Source: Hydrogenovibrio marinus
Lineage (GTDB): Bacteria; Pseudomonadota; Gammaproteobacteria; Thiomicrospirales; Thiomicrospiraceae
Direction of reading: 5' to 3'
Assembly: GCF_013340845.1 (NCBI RefSeq)
Contig: NZ_AP020335.1
Location: forward strand, 1,364,001-1,428,000
DNA length: 64,000 nt
Part shown: positions 42,501-51,660 of the stretch, one piece after another
Layout of the letters: each line of letters begins with the position of its first letter
Numbering within the stretch: the first letter of the stretch is position 1
Notes under the pieces: model-generated
Seen by the model: only the letters and a program-made list of their open reading frames with translations
Databases searched by the model: none
What the model was told of the DNA's origin: nothing
Translations under genes and position numbers: made by a program

Positions 42501-43877
42501 TTAACCCAATTCAATAAATGACGTTTCCTGAGGTACGAAATCACCAACAGGGTTTGCCCACAAATCATATTCATCCGCAGCAAAAACTTCGACCTCGACA
42601 AACTCACCCGGGTTAAGGTGATGCCCGTCTGGAATGAAAACCAATCCATCAATTTCAGGGGCATCCGCTCTTGAGCGAGCAATCGCACCCTCTTCGTCCA
42701 CTTCATCTACCAGTACTTGGATACGCTTGCCAATTTTGGCTTGCATCTTCTCTGCACTGATTTGTTGCTGTAGTTGCATAAAGCGATCGAAACGGTCTTG
42801 TTTGACGTCATCCGGCACCTGTTCCGCCAAGTCATTCGCCACAGCCCCTTCAACCGGAGAGTATTGGAAACACCCGACTCTATCCAGCCTTGCTTCTGCA
42901 ATGAAATCCAATAGAGTTTGAAACTCTTCTTCCGTTTCCCCCGGGAAGCCGACAATGAATGTAGAGCGAATGGTCAGGTCTGGTACCTGCTCACGCCACT
43001 TTTGGATACGTTCCAGAGTCTTTTCGACATTGCCCGGGCGCTTCATTGCTTTAAGCACGCGCGGGTGAGCATGCTGCAATGGCATATCCAGATAAGGCAG
43101 GATTTTGCCTTCCGCCATCAACGGAATAACATCCTCTACATTCGGGTAAGGGTAAACATAATGCAAACGCACCCAGAACTCATCAACCCCACCCAGTTCA
43201 CCAAGCGCTTCAGACAAGCCAACCATTGAGGTTTTGGTAGGACGTCCATCCGCAAACTCGGTTTTGTATTTCACATCCACACCATAAGCCGCAGTGTCTT
43301 GTGACACCACCAACAACTCTTTAACACCGGCTTCTTTCAGGCGTTTGGCTTCAGCAATGACATCCGACACAGGTCGGCTGACCAAATCCCCCCGCATGGA
43401 CGGGATAATGCAGAAAGTACAACGGTGGTTACAGCCTTCGGATATTTTCAGATAAGCATAGTGTTTTGGTGTCAGCTTAATGCCTTGAGGGGGAACCAAA
43501 TCCACGAATGGATTATGTTGTGGCGGCGCAATCACATTGTGAACGGCGGTCAACACTTCTTCGTAAGCAGCCGGGCCGGAAACCGCCAATACCTTAGGAT
43601 GGATTTCCTTAATTTGATTGTCTTCCTTACCACCCAAACAACCAGTAACGATTACCTTGCCGTTCTCAGCCAATGCCTCACCGATGGTATCCAATGACTC
43701 CTGCACAGCGCTGTCGATAAACCCGCACGTATTGACGATGACGGTATCGGCATCCTGATAACTATTTGTCAGGTGATACCCTTCTGCTTTCAATTGCGTC
43801 AGAATGCGTTCCGAGTCGACCGTAGCTTTAGGGCAGCCTAAGCTGACGATACCGACCGTAGGTTGTGATTGCGACAT
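42501..43877 (-). CDS. rimO: Ribosomal protein S12 (aspartate) methylthiotransferase
   Basis: Radical-SAM enzyme adding a methylthio group to Asp89 of S12. Order: UPF0004 domain with three cluster cysteines ([25 protein letters not shown]), radical SAM domain with [18 protein letters not shown], and a C-terminal TRAM domain ([12 protein letters not shown]). [12 protein letters not shown] distinguishes RimO from MiaB. 458 residues, a little longer than E. coli (441). Transcribed away from exbB. Confidence 0.96.
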   Translation of the reverse strand: MSQSQPTVGIVSLGCPKATVDSERILTQLKAEGYHLTNSYQDADTVIVNTCGFIDSAVQESLDTIGEALAENGKVIVTGCLGGKEDNQIKEIHPKVLAVSGPAAYEEVLTAVHNVIAPPQHNPFVDLVPPQGIKLTPKHYAYLKISEGCNHRCTFCIIPSMRGDLVSRPVSDVIAEAKRLKEAGVKELLVVSQDTAAYGVDVKYKTEFADGRPTKTSMVGLSEALGELGGVDEFWVRLHYVYPYPNVEDVIPLMAEGKILPYLDMPLQHAHPRVLKAMKRPGNVEKTLERIQKWREQVPDLTIRSTFIVGFPGETEEEFQTLLDFIAEARLDRVGCFQYSPVEGAVANDLAEQVPDDVKQDRFDRFMQLQQQISAEKMQAKIGKRIQVLVDEVDEEGAIARSRADAPEIDGLVFIPDGHHLNPGEFVEVEVFAADEYDLWANPVGDFVPQETSFIELG

Positions 43878-44130
43878 AAAACTCTCTTCTTCTTAAAACT
43901 GTATTCGGGCTGCCTTTTGCTCTGGTAACCGCCAATAAATAAACTGCGCCTATTTTACTCGATTTGTCTTGATATTTTGCGGATTGCTTTCCGGTACTTT
44001 TCAATTGTTCTTCGATAAATTTCGCTTTTGCTAAATGATGATTAACCCTACAATTTATATATGATATTCTGAGCGCTCTGAATTGCGCCGTACACTCGGT
44101 GATTTCTGCGGTGTTTTTTTCAATAGAACC
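43878..44130. other. rimO-exbB divergent intergenic region, no gene seen
   Basis: The gap between the two start codons is 315 bases. The part next to rimO is AT-rich, with TATATATGATAT-like stretches around 44055-44070 that could hold a rimO promoter. One minus-strand open frame (43828-44151) covers it, but it overlaps the rimO start and lacks any family resemblance. The part next to exbB holds the promoter described separately. Confidence 0.5.
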
Positions 44131-44170
44131 TTGCACGCAATTCATTTTCAAAATATAATAATTCTCATTT
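44131..44170 (+). promoter_or_regulatory. exbB promoter with Fur-box-like site
   Basis: TTGCAC (44131-44136), 17 bases, TATAAT (44154-44159), a near-consensus sigma-70 promoter. Overlapping the -10 is ATAATAATTCTCATTT (44155-44170), which looks like a Fur box (7-1-7 pattern of ATAAT and TCATT). Iron repression of exbBD-tonB is expected from other bacteria; a match to a Fur matrix was not computed. Confidence 0.7.
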
Positions 44171-44192
44171 AAAGATTAACAAAGACATTTTC

Positions 44193-44648
44193 ATGGACAT
44201 TCTTAAGCATTATTTAGACTTCAGTGTTTTCTCCATATTGGGGTTGATGGCTTTTATCGCAACTTGGTTCATCATTGAACGCCTTCTTTTCTTCAGACAA
44301 GTGAATGTCTCAGACTATGATCACTTTGATTTACTGACGATTGACCTGACCAAGAACCTGACCTATATCTCTACCGTGGGTGCCAACGCCCCTTACGTCG
44401 GTCTATTGGGAACAGTGTTGGGGATATTGATTACTTTCTTTGATTTGGGAACAACCAAAACCATCGACACCGGGCAAATCATGGTTGGGCTTGCCTTGGC
44501 GCTAAAAGCAACGGCTGGCGGTATCGCGCTTGCAATTCCAAGCATCATTGCCTACAACGCATTGATGCGAAAAGTTGAGGTTCAACAAGCAAAGTTCCGG
44601 GCTCACCGGGATTTTTTGGTAGAAAAATCTGCACATGAAAAAGTTTGA
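44193..44648 (+). CDS. exbB: TonB-system energizer ExbB (short type)
   Basis: MotA/TolQ/ExbB proton channel protein, 151 residues, about 90 shorter than E. coli ExbB. It keeps the three membrane helices (~12-30, ~65-85, ~100-120) and the channel domain (GANAPYVGLLGTVLGILITF, AGGIALAIPSIIAYNAL). The short form is typical of systems where exbB-exbD-tonB are adjacent. Its end overlaps exbD by 14 bases. Confidence 0.92.
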   Translation: MDILKHYLDFSVFSILGLMAFIATWFIIERLLFFRQVNVSDYDHFDLLTIDLTKNLTYISTVGANAPYVGLLGTVLGILITFFDLGTTKTIDTGQIMVGLALALKATAGGIALAIPSIIAYNALMRKVEVQQAKFRAHRDFLVEKSAHEKV

Positions 44649-45021
44649 TTCCATCAACGTCATTCCGCTCATCGACGTTATGTTGGTGTTATTGGCGATC
44701 GTGCTGACAACGGCAAGCTTTATTGTGCATGATGCGCTGAAACTGGATTTGCCTGATACACAAAGCACGTCATCCTATCAACCGACAGATAACCCCACCA
44801 AGCATTTGGCAATTAACGATAAAGGGATTTTGTTTTTGGAAGATAAGCCGATTAGTTTTGGAGATTTCAAAGCAGAGGCGGCTAAGATTAACCAGAAATC
44901 TGACATTGTCATCAAGGTAGACCGCCAGGCAACTTTCGGTAAAGTGGTTGAATTGGTCGATATTCTAAAATCAAACCACCTCAATCGACTCACGTTCCTG
45001 ACGGATAAAGCGACAGATTAA
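44635..45021 (+). CDS. exbD: ExbD/TolR-family biopolymer transport protein
   Basis: Single membrane helix at ~10-30 with the essential Asp in VIPLIDVMLVLLAIV, then a periplasmic domain (~40-128) ending LTFLTDKATD. 128 residues, normal for ExbD. With ExbB it uses the proton gradient to energise TonB. One base separates it from tonB. Confidence 0.95.
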   Translation: MKKFDSINVIPLIDVMLVLLAIVLTTASFIVHDALKLDLPDTQSTSSYQPTDNPTKHLAINDKGILFLEDKPISFGDFKAEAAKINQKSDIVIKVDRQATFGKVVELVDILKSNHLNRLTFLTDKATD

Positions 45022-45022
45022 C

Positions 45023-45883
45023 ATGACAGCAGCGACATCCGACATGTATTACAGCTATAACGCGCCAACGCTTTCACTTTCCAACAGTCAGAAAGCGTTT
45101 GTGATCACGTTGGCGCTATATACTTCTGTTGTCGGCGCGTTTTATGTTTCCTTTCAGCACTTTGCCCATAACACGGAACAAAAATCGGATTTAAAGCAGG
45201 TAGCCATTAGTGCCAGTATGTTCTCCGTTGCGCCACCGACCCCTAAAGTAGAACCTGTCACTAAGCCTGTTCAAAAAATACAACCACCAACCCCGGTCAA
45301 ACCTGTGCACAAACCGGAAAAGCAAGTAGTGAAAAAAGTGAAGCCGGTACACAAGCCAGTTGAAAAAGTTATTCCAAAGCCTGCACCTGTCAAAAAAGTG
45401 GTCAAACCTACTCCCGTGAAACCCATTGAGCCTGCCAAGGTAGAACCACAAAAGACAATGACCAAACCCGTGACTAAACCTGTTGAACAGCCGGCACAGA
45501 AAACACCGGCGCCACCAGTGAGCCAAGCGCAGACCGTAACCAAACAACAGTCATCTGGTGTGTCACCGGCGCAACAAGCCAAAGCTGAAAAAGTATACCT
45601 TGCAGAGTTACAGGAAGCTTTGTCCCGCTATGCTCAAAACACCTATCCATTTATGGCCAAACGCCGCCACTGGGAAGGTAATGTGCAAATCAGCTTCACG
45701 CTACATCACAACGGTGACATTTCGGATGTAAGAGTTTCCAAACCGGACATGCACGATATGTTCAACGATGCCGCACTGAGCATCTTCACTGACGAAATGC
45801 AGATGCATTACAAACCTTTTCCAAAGGAAATTACTCGAAACAGCTGGGATATCAGTGTACCCATTAGCTATTTCCTACGCTAA
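45023..45883 (+). CDS. tonB: Energy transducer TonB
   Basis: Links the proton-driven ExbBD complex to outer-membrane transporters. A membrane anchor near residues 25-45 (FVITLALYTSVVGAFYVSF), then a long periplasmic linker of KP/VKP/KPV repeats (~75-175), and a C-terminal TonB domain (~190-286) with WEGNVQISFTLHHNGDISDVRV and a YFLR end. 286 residues. The linker's repeats are the source of many false long open frames on the other strand. Confidence 0.94.
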   Translation: MTAATSDMYYSYNAPTLSLSNSQKAFVITLALYTSVVGAFYVSFQHFAHNTEQKSDLKQVAISASMFSVAPPTPKVEPVTKPVQKIQPPTPVKPVHKPEKQVVKKVKPVHKPVEKVIPKPAPVKKVVKPTPVKPIEPAKVEPQKTMTKPVTKPVEQPAQKTPAPPVSQAQTVTKQQSSGVSPAQQAKAEKVYLAELQEALSRYAQNTYPFMAKRRHWEGNVQISFTLHHNGDISDVRVSKPDMHDMFNDAALSIFTDEMQMHYKPFPKEITRNSWDISVPISYFLR

Positions 45884-45911
45884 CACCTTCTTTTTCTAGA
45901 CAAAAATTAAT

Positions 45912-47108
45912 ATGAAAAGACAGACAACTATCAAACAGCACACACCAACGATAACTAAAATTCTCAATTGCACTTCGATTTGTATTAATAATGGTATTTT
46001 AACTATTGATAAATACCGTATATTTCTACTGTCTATTTTAACCTTATCTATCAGTATGCACGCGCAAGCAAAAAAGCCCTCCCCGTTAGAGTTTCATGCT
46101 TACGCGACGGCAATCTACCAACACTCTTTTGACAAGTCGATAGAAGATGACACAAGTCTGTCTGGCGACTTATATACCCGCTACTTAGCCAAAAACTTCA
46201 TTGTGAACTCTCATATTGAAGTGAACTCCACGCCCAAGACAAAAGGAATGGCATCGGTCATTCGTCAAAGTAATGCGGATGCCGGCACCGCGCTGTCAAA
46301 GAACAACCAAGGCAGGCTTCAACTTTCAGAACTGTATCTAAGTCTTTCTTATGAAAAAAACACCTCTTTTCATGTTGGACTTTTAAACTCTACAGTTTTC
46401 TTTGATACCAGTCTTATCGGTAACAATGAGAACACACAATTTATTGCCTCAGACTTCGTCAATAACCCGGTCATTGACTTCCCCGACTATGCACTGGCTG
46501 GCGTTGTTGAATATCAGTTTTCTGCCACCAACACCACACGATTCATGGCCTCTTCAACCAATGGATTGGCAGATAACCCAAACCGTGATTACAGTAGTCT
46601 TTTTGAAGTGAATAGTGATAATAAAGGGATTTTCTGCATTTTAGAAACCCAGTGGCAAACCGACAACACTTTATTTGAAACAGGCGTCTGGCTACACAAT
46701 GGCGATCACCGAGCTTTGGACGATGCTAACAACAAACACCTAAAGAACTATGGAGCATATCTAACAGCGGCACAAAGTTTTGGGAAACAAACCGTGGAAG
46801 CGCGCGCGGGTATTGCCAATGCAAGAGTGTCGGCAACGAAAGACTTTGTCTCATTGGCCTATCAAATTACCTTGAGCGACTGGACGCTAGGTACTGCCTA
46901 TGGATACACGGAAATTTCAAAGTATTCGTCAATGCGCCATGACGCTGCACAAGAGGTGGAAGTTTACGGAAAACACATGGTTGGCAAATATTTTTCGTTA
47001 ACGCCTTCCGTGCAATACTTCAAAAATCCGTTCCATAATTCAACGGTTGCGCCTAGTCTTGCCAATGAAGTTTGGGCCGCCAACTTAAGAGTTAATTTTG
47101 CGTTTTGA
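45912..47108 (+). CDS. Outer-membrane porin-like beta-barrel protein
   Basis: 398 residues. The N-terminus is unusually long before the signal (hydrophobic FLLSILTLSISMHAQA at ~38-53), so the true start may be a later codon. The mature part is rich in alternating strands (FHAYATAIYQHSF, LSLSYEKNTSFHVGLLN, NLRVNFAF) and ends in Phe, as outer-membrane barrels do. It lacks the plug domain of TonB-dependent receptors. Its place at the end of the exbB-exbD-tonB run suggests iron-linked expression. Family not identified. Confidence 0.75.
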   Translation: MKRQTTIKQHTPTITKILNCTSICINNGILTIDKYRIFLLSILTLSISMHAQAKKPSPLEFHAYATAIYQHSFDKSIEDDTSLSGDLYTRYLAKNFIVNSHIEVNSTPKTKGMASVIRQSNADAGTALSKNNQGRLQLSELYLSLSYEKNTSFHVGLLNSTVFFDTSLIGNNENTQFIASDFVNNPVIDFPDYALAGVVEYQFSATNTTRFMASSTNGLADNPNRDYSSLFEVNSDNKGIFCILETQWQTDNTLFETGVWLHNGDHRALDDANNKHLKNYGAYLTAAQSFGKQTVEARAGIANARVSATKDFVSLAYQITLSDWTLGTAYGYTEISKYSSMRHDAAQEVEVYGKHMVGKYFSLTPSVQYFKNPFHNSTVAPSLANEVWAANLRVNFAF

Positions 47109-47112
47109 ATGT

Positions 47113-47146
47113 AAAAAAGGTTTTAAACGATATTTAAAACCCTTTC
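47113..47146. terminator. Bidirectional terminator between porin and hemJ
   Basis: AAAAGGTTTTAAA, short loop, TTTAAAACCCTT, with one mismatch. A-run before and T-rich sequence after, between convergent genes. Confidence 0.8.
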
Positions 47147-47162
47147 TAAAGACTTGATTTTA

Positions 47163-47579
47163 TTAAAAAGGCTTAATAACAACCAAAATCAGAATGCCAA
47201 TTGTCAGTACCAACGGAATCTCATTTGCCCAGCGGTAATAAATGCCCGAATGATCCAAGTGACCTTCTTGCATTTCCTTCACTCGGCGCTTCGTCCACAA
47301 GTGGTAAACCAACATCAAAACCACCAGCGTTACCTTGGCGTGAATCCAACCCGTAGCATGTGGAAAGTAAGCGACCCACAGCCATAACCCTGTACCGATA
47401 GCCAACATCATCATAATGGTCATAAACTTATAGAGTTTTTGCCCCATGATGGCCAAACGCGTTACCTGTTCACCAGCCGCTTGTCCTTCTACAAAATGCA
47501 CAAAGATACGTGGCAAATAAAAAATACCCGCCATCCATGACATAACAAACAAAATATGGAAGGTTTTCAGCCACAACAT
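47163..47579 (-). CDS. hemJ: Protoporphyrinogen IX oxidase HemJ-type membrane protein
   Basis: 138-residue inner-membrane protein with four hydrophobic helices. The start MLWLKTFHILFVMSWMAGIFYLPRIFV is the HemJ (UPF0093) signature with its conserved His and Trp. WVAYFPHATGWIHAKVTLV and the WTKRR loop follow. HemJ oxidises protoporphyrinogen in many proteobacteria without HemG/HemY. Single gene, divergent from slyD. Confidence 0.88.
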   Translation of the reverse strand: MLWLKTFHILFVMSWMAGIFYLPRIFVHFVEGQAAGEQVTRLAIMGQKLYKFMTIMMMLAIGTGLWLWVAYFPHATGWIHAKVTLVVLMLVYHLWTKRRVKEMQEGHLDHSGIYYRWANEIPLVLTIGILILVVIKPF

Positions 47580-47649
47580 CAGTTTTCTCCTAATTTCTTT
47601 TTGAATTTTGTATGATACCTATTTTAAAAAAGCAAAACAGGAATCTGTC

Positions 47650-48132
47650 ATGAAAATCGAAAAAAACAAAGTCGGACTTTTCAACTATACCCTTACGGAT
47701 AACGATGGAAATGTAATCGATGCCTCGAACGGTCAGCCTCTGGCCTATCTTCACGGATACTCGAATCTGATTCCTGGTTTGGAAAATGAGTTGGAAGGCA
47801 AAACTGTAGGCGATAAATTCTCTACAACGGTCAAGGCTGCTGAAGGCTATGGTGAAATCGAGCCGCATTTGATTCAAACTGAAGTACCAAAAGCCATGTT
47901 TCAAGGTGTTGAGAACCTGGAAGTCGGTATGCGCTTTGAAGCGCAATCAGAGCACGGGGTACACTCAGTTGTTATCACTGAGGTTTCTGAAGAGCACGTC
48001 ACTGTTGATGGAAACCATCCTCTTGCTGGCCAAGACTTAACCTTTGAAGTGGAAGTTACAGGTGTTCGTGATGCAACTGACGAAGAAATCGAACACGGTC
48101 ACGCACATGGCGATGGCGGTCATCACCACTAA
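47650..48132 (+). CDS. slyD: FKBP-type peptidyl-prolyl isomerase SlyD
   Basis: Cytoplasmic prolyl isomerase, chaperone and nickel-binding protein. FKBP domain (IDASNGQPLAYLHGYSNLIPGLENEL, KTVGDKFS) with the inserted IF chaperone flap (~70-120) and a short His-rich tail (EHGHAHGDGGHHH) that should bind Ni/Zn. 160 residues. The frame opens 14 codons upstream, but AGGA seven bases before the ATG at 47650 fixes the start. Confidence 0.93.
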   Translation: MKIEKNKVGLFNYTLTDNDGNVIDASNGQPLAYLHGYSNLIPGLENELEGKTVGDKFSTTVKAAEGYGEIEPHLIQTEVPKAMFQGVENLEVGMRFEAQSEHGVHSVVITEVSEEHVTVDGNHPLAGQDLTFEVEVTGVRDATDEEIEHGHAHGDGGHHH

Positions 48133-48143
48133 CTGCCCTATCC

Positions 48144-48180
48144 ACACCTTTCAGACCAAGCGTTTGAAAGGTGTTGTCTT
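48144..48180 (+). terminator. slyD terminator
   Basis: ACACCTTTCA, eleven-base loop, TGAAAGGTGT (ten perfect pairs), then TGTCTTT. Twelve bases after the slyD stop. Confidence 0.85.
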
Positions 48181-48202
48181 TCCTACAAAACCTCTCTATA
48201 TA
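48174..48202 (+). promoter_or_regulatory. Promoter of the two-component operon
   Basis: TTGTCT, 17 bases, TATATA, directly after the slyD terminator and about 17 bases before the response-regulator ATG. Confidence 0.6.
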
Positions 48203-48218
48203 AAATGATGATTAAGCC

Positions 48219-48914
48219 ATGAAACTGCTACTCGTAGAAGACGAACTCTGGTTAGTTAATCATTTGCAGACACAGCTTGAGCAAGCTGATTTTGTTGTCG
48301 ACACAGCAACAGATGGCGACCAAGCCTCTTATCTTATTCAAGAGTACGACTACGACATTATCATTCTGGATTTAGGGCTACCCAAAAAACCGGGATTAAC
48401 CGTGTTATCAGAAATCCGTGACATGGGAAATACAACCCCGGTACTGATTCTCACTGCGCGTAATTCATGGCAAGAGCGTGTTGAAGGTCTGAAAAAAGGG
48501 GCTGATGACTATCTCGGCAAACCGTTTCATTTCGAGGAATTACTCGCTCGCATTGAGGTCTTGCTGAAGCGCCCTCACAATCGAATTGATGATACCCTTC
48601 AAGCTGGCCCTTTTCAATTAGATCTCAACACCCGCGAACTCAAAACACCTGAGGCAAGCCACGCCTTAACCAAGACCGAATTCGGGTTAGCGAGGCTCTT
48701 AATGAGTCATCCAAATAAAGTGTTTGCCAAGGATACCTTATTGCAACAGGTGACTGATCAGCACTATGACCGAGAAAGTAATGTGATAGAAGTCTATATC
48801 AGTAAACTGCGCCATTATTTTGGCAAACCTAGCATTGAGACTTTGCGAGGGCAAGGGTATCGCTTTGTTCTGCCTGAAAACATCACTAGTGACAACAAGG
48901 TCTCGGCACCATGA
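48219..48914 (+). CDS. OmpR-family response regulator, PhoP-like
   Basis: Receiver domain with phospho-acceptor Asp51 (IILDLGLPKKPG), acidic pocket (VEDE), and Lys101 (ADDYLGKPFHFEELLAR). LTARNSWQERVEGLKKGADDY is very close to PhoP. A winged-helix DNA-binding domain follows (~125-222), with LTKTEFGLARLLM and RESNVIEVYISKLRHYF. 231 residues. It overlaps its sensor kinase by four bases. Genes for a metal efflux pump follow. Confidence 0.92.
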   Translation: MKLLLVEDELWLVNHLQTQLEQADFVVDTATDGDQASYLIQEYDYDIIILDLGLPKKPGLTVLSEIRDMGNTTPVLILTARNSWQERVEGLKKGADDYLGKPFHFEELLARIEVLLKRPHNRIDDTLQAGPFQLDLNTRELKTPEASHALTKTEFGLARLLMSHPNKVFAKDTLLQQVTDQHYDRESNVIEVYISKLRHYFGKPSIETLRGQGYRFVLPENITSDNKVSAP

Positions 48915-50263
48915 AATCTATTGAGAAAAGCCTCAACCTCTCACTGTTTGTCAGCCTGCTGATTATCTTCGTGGTGTTTTGGATGATTTCTGTCTTCAGT
49001 ATCCATCACCTGACTGAAGACTATGTTGTTACACGTCTTCATCATGATAATGACTCCATTACCGAGCATTTGAAGGTTGAGCCCGATCGCTTAACCATCA
49101 ACCTCAACAACATCAACCCAATTTATTCACGCAAGGACTCCGGTCATTATTTTGTGGCAAAGGTTTCACTACGCACGCTTGCTTCCCCTTCTCTTGAAGG
49201 CTACCCGCTTTACCTAAAACCAATTCATCGTAATCCGGAAGTTTACGAGACACTTGGGCCGAATAAACAAACCGTACTCGTCCGCGCTTACCAGAGCGAA
49301 TTCCATGGTAAAACACTTACACTCTACGTTGCTGAAGACCACAGTCCAATTCAGCACATGATTCACCTGTTTGATATTGTCTTTGCAGTATTAACCCTGC
49401 TCAGCTTGATAACACTCTATCTATTGCAACGTTACCTGTTGCAAAACGGCTTTAACCGCCTGACCCCTATCAACAAAACCTTGCAAGCGCTTCACAAAGG
49501 AAAAGCGGTCAGACTGATACCGGAAGACTACCCTACTGAAGTCACCAGTTTAATCGAAAGCTTAAACCAAGCAATTTCCAGTGCCACTGCGCTATTGGAA
49601 AAATCCCGTCAATCCAATGCAAACCTCGCGCATAGTTTGAAAACACCATTGAATATCATCTTTCAAATCTCAGACAGCCCGATTCTCACAGATTATCCGG
49701 AACTACAAAAAACACTGTCGGAACAATCGCAAAAAATCCTGCGTTTGATTGAGCGGGAGCTAAAATCTGCCAGGTTGGCCTCAGGTATGATTTCGATGAT
49801 TCCCTTTTCCCTCAAGGTACAAAATACACCTGATGCTTCGCCAAGCGATTTGGAAGATTTGCTCAGCTCATTCGCGCAGCTTTATCCTCAACGTCATATT
49901 GAAGTCATCGACAACACCGAACAAAAACAACTTCCTTTGGAGAAAGAGGATGGTTTCGAATTGCTGGGCAATCTTATCGATAATGCCTGTAAATACGGAA
50001 ACCATCATGTGCGCTTGACTCTAAACGGCAGTGACAAGCAATTAACCATTCAAGTTGAAGATGATGGCACAGGCGTTCCTCCAGAAGCCGTTGAACAGAT
50101 TCAACAACGAGGTTTCCGTTTAGATGAAGAGCAACCCGGGCATGGTATCGGGCTGTCCATCGTCAAACAAATCGTCTCAGCTTACCGCGGCAACATTGAC
50201 TTCCAACTTTCCGAACTGGGCGGTTTATCCGTCACTCTCTCTTTTAATCTGGATAACGACTGA
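48911..50263 (+). CDS. Sensor histidine kinase, PhoQ-like
   Basis: Inner-membrane sensor: TM1 (~11-32), a periplasmic domain of ~130 residues, TM2 (~155-175), HAMP-like linker, then HisKA with the phospho-accepting His241 (NLAHSLKTPLNII) and HATPase (NLIDNACKYG, EDDGTGVP, GHGIGLSIVKQI). 450 residues. The signal sensed is not evident. One odd feature: codons for KSARL in the HisKA helix coincide exactly with the core of the window's repeat family (49762-49778). Confidence 0.93.
   Translation: MKSIEKSLNLSLFVSLLIIFVVFWMISVFSIHHLTEDYVVTRLHHDNDSITEHLKVEPDRLTINLNNINPIYSRKDSGHYFVAKVSLRTLASPSLEGYPLYLKPIHRNPEVYETLGPNKQTVLVRAYQSEFHGKTLTLYVAEDHSPIQHMIHLFDIVFAVLTLLSLITLYLLQRYLLQNGFNRLTPINKTLQALHKGKAVRLIPEDYPTEVTSLIESLNQAISSATALLEKSRQSNANLAHSLKTPLNIIFQISDSPILTDYPELQKTLSEQSQKILRLIERELKSARLASGMISMIPFSLKVQNTPDASPSDLEDLLSSFAQLYPQRHIEVIDNTEQKQLPLEKEDGFELLGNLIDNACKYGNHHVRLTLNGSDKQLTIQVEDDGTGVPPEAVEQIQQRGFRLDEEQPGHGIGLSIVKQIVSAYRGNIDFQLSELGGLSVTLSFNLDND
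49762..49778 (+). repeat. Copy 5: 17-base repeat core inside the kinase coding sequence
   Basis: AAAATCTGCCAGGTTGG matches the first 17 bases of the intergenic repeat, in frame as LKSARLA in the dimerisation helix of the sensor kinase. Protein constraint explains part of the match (kinases of this type often have RxARLAG), but the exact 17-base identity, including an AGG arginine codon, is striking. Confidence 0.7.
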
Positions 50264-50286
50264 ACAACTTTTTAATCTTTTTTAAG

Positions 50287-50301
50287 GTTCAATTCAGTTT
50301 A
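50287..50301 (+). promoter_or_regulatory. Possible PhoP-like direct-repeat site upstream of the RND operon
   Basis: GTTCA, five bases, GTTTA, which resembles the PhoP box pattern (GTTTA-N5-GTTTA). It lies ~100 bases before the efflux operon and just after the sensor kinase gene. It could be how the upstream regulator controls the pump. A T-rich -10 candidate (TATTAA, 50324-50329) follows. Short and degenerate, so weak. Confidence 0.35.
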
Positions 50302-50400
50302 CTTTTCTAAGCTTAGCCATAAGTATTAAAAAAACCGCTTTGATTCAATGAGCCATCGGCGCAGAATTAAAGCGATAAATTCACTTTTTATGGAAAACAT

Positions 50401-51660
50401 ATGAAAAGTATCAGCACGACACCTAACTTTGGAACCGCTCTAAAGAAACCTTTGTTGATTGCCTCCTTCGTGGCCATGTCATCATTCGGTTCTTTGACAA
50501 TGGCGGCAGAAAGCACCAATCAAGTGGCGCCAAGTCTTCAACAATTGTTGGAGCACGTCAAAACCCAACTTCCCGAACAAGAGAAAAAGCAGGCATTGCA
50601 ACAGTTGACGCAAGCCAACGGCAATGCCGCTGACTCATGGATTGCCGGTGATGTGGATTTGGTCGTTCGCCATGAGAATGATGGCATGACCGGCAATCAG
50701 GGTTATCAATCCTGGGAAGTCGGTGCGGCTTTCCCTATCTGGTTACCGGGTCAAAGTGGCGCTAAACAACAGCTTTCAGAAGACTATCGATCTTTGCAAA
50801 GTGCGCAAACTGCACGCTTGGCACTGATGGCTTCCGGCAAGATACGCAACTTGGTCTGGCAGTTGAAAAAGGCGGAAACAACTCTTGCCTATCGCCAAAA
50901 AAGCCACCAACAAGCGCAAGCTTTGGAACAATTGGTCAAACAGCGTGTCGATGCGGGCGAAAACCCAAAAATGGACTTATTGATGGCGCAGCAAGTCACA
51001 CTTAACGCCATGAAACAACTGACACTTGCTGAACAGGATTATCGTATCGCCTTGAACGCCTATTCAACTTGGACAGGGAGCGAGCAATTACCTAAAACCT
51101 TTGCCGAACATGAACAATCGTTACCTCTAGCGGAACACCCTGACATAGCTTTCCTGCAAAGCCTTCAATCCATAGAGACTGAAAAACTGCAACTGACCAA
51201 ATACAGCCAAAAACAAAATCCAAATCTTTATTTGGGCTCCAAAACAGAAAAAAGCCACCAAATGTCGGACAACACTATGTTGATTGCGCAAATCAGCTTT
51301 CCTCTGGGCGTTAACAAACAAAGTGCCATTGCGGTTTCAGAACAAAACCAAAACAAGGTGAATGCCGATATCGCATTGGCTAAAGCAAAACAGCAGATTG
51401 CCATCGACCGTCGTAATGCCGAAACCCGTTTACAACAAGCACAGCAGACACAAACGTTGGCAAAGTCACAATTTGACCTTTCCAGCCAAAGCGTCTTACT
51501 TGCCAAACAGGCTTACCAGCAAGGAGAAACTTCCATTCAGATCTTGCTTCAAGCCACACAACAGCTTTATGACAACGAACTGAACTATCGTCTCAGCCAG
51601 TTAAACACACAACAATCACTTTCAGACTATAACCAAGCACAGGGAGTTAGCCTACAATGA
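50401..51660 (+). CDS. Outer-membrane channel of heavy-metal efflux system (CzcC/CusC-like)
   Basis: TolC-superfamily protein of 419 residues with a signal peptide ending SLTMAA. Two long helical outer-membrane-efflux regions, rich in Gln and Ala, follow. It is shorter and less alike TolC than the protein at 32.8 kb. First gene of an operon with membrane-fusion and RND genes, its last codons overlapping the next gene (ATGA). Likely forms the outer duct of the metal pump. Confidence 0.88.
   Translation: MKSISTTPNFGTALKKPLLIASFVAMSSFGSLTMAAESTNQVAPSLQQLLEHVKTQLPEQEKKQALQQLTQANGNAADSWIAGDVDLVVRHENDGMTGNQGYQSWEVGAAFPIWLPGQSGAKQQLSEDYRSLQSAQTARLALMASGKIRNLVWQLKKAETTLAYRQKSHQQAQALEQLVKQRVDAGENPKMDLLMAQQVTLNAMKQLTLAEQDYRIALNAYSTWTGSEQLPKTFAEHEQSLPLAEHPDIAFLQSLQSIETEKLQLTKYSQKQNPNLYLGSKTEKSHQMSDNTMLIAQISFPLGVNKQSAIAVSEQNQNKVNADIALAKAKQQIAIDRRNAETRLQQAQQTQTLAKSQFDLSSQSVLLAKQAYQQGETSIQILLQATQQLYDNELNYRLSQLNTQQSLSDYNQAQGVSLQ

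Noticed and set aside
43828-44151. 107-residue minus-strand open frame in the rimO-exbB gap
   Set aside because: It overlaps the rimO start, runs through the exbB upstream region and has no recognisable domain or ribosome site.
45191-45582. Long minus-strand frames rich in Gly, Phe, Trp and His across tonB
   Set aside because: They are shadows of the KP-repeat linker of TonB; composition follows the repeats, not a real protein.
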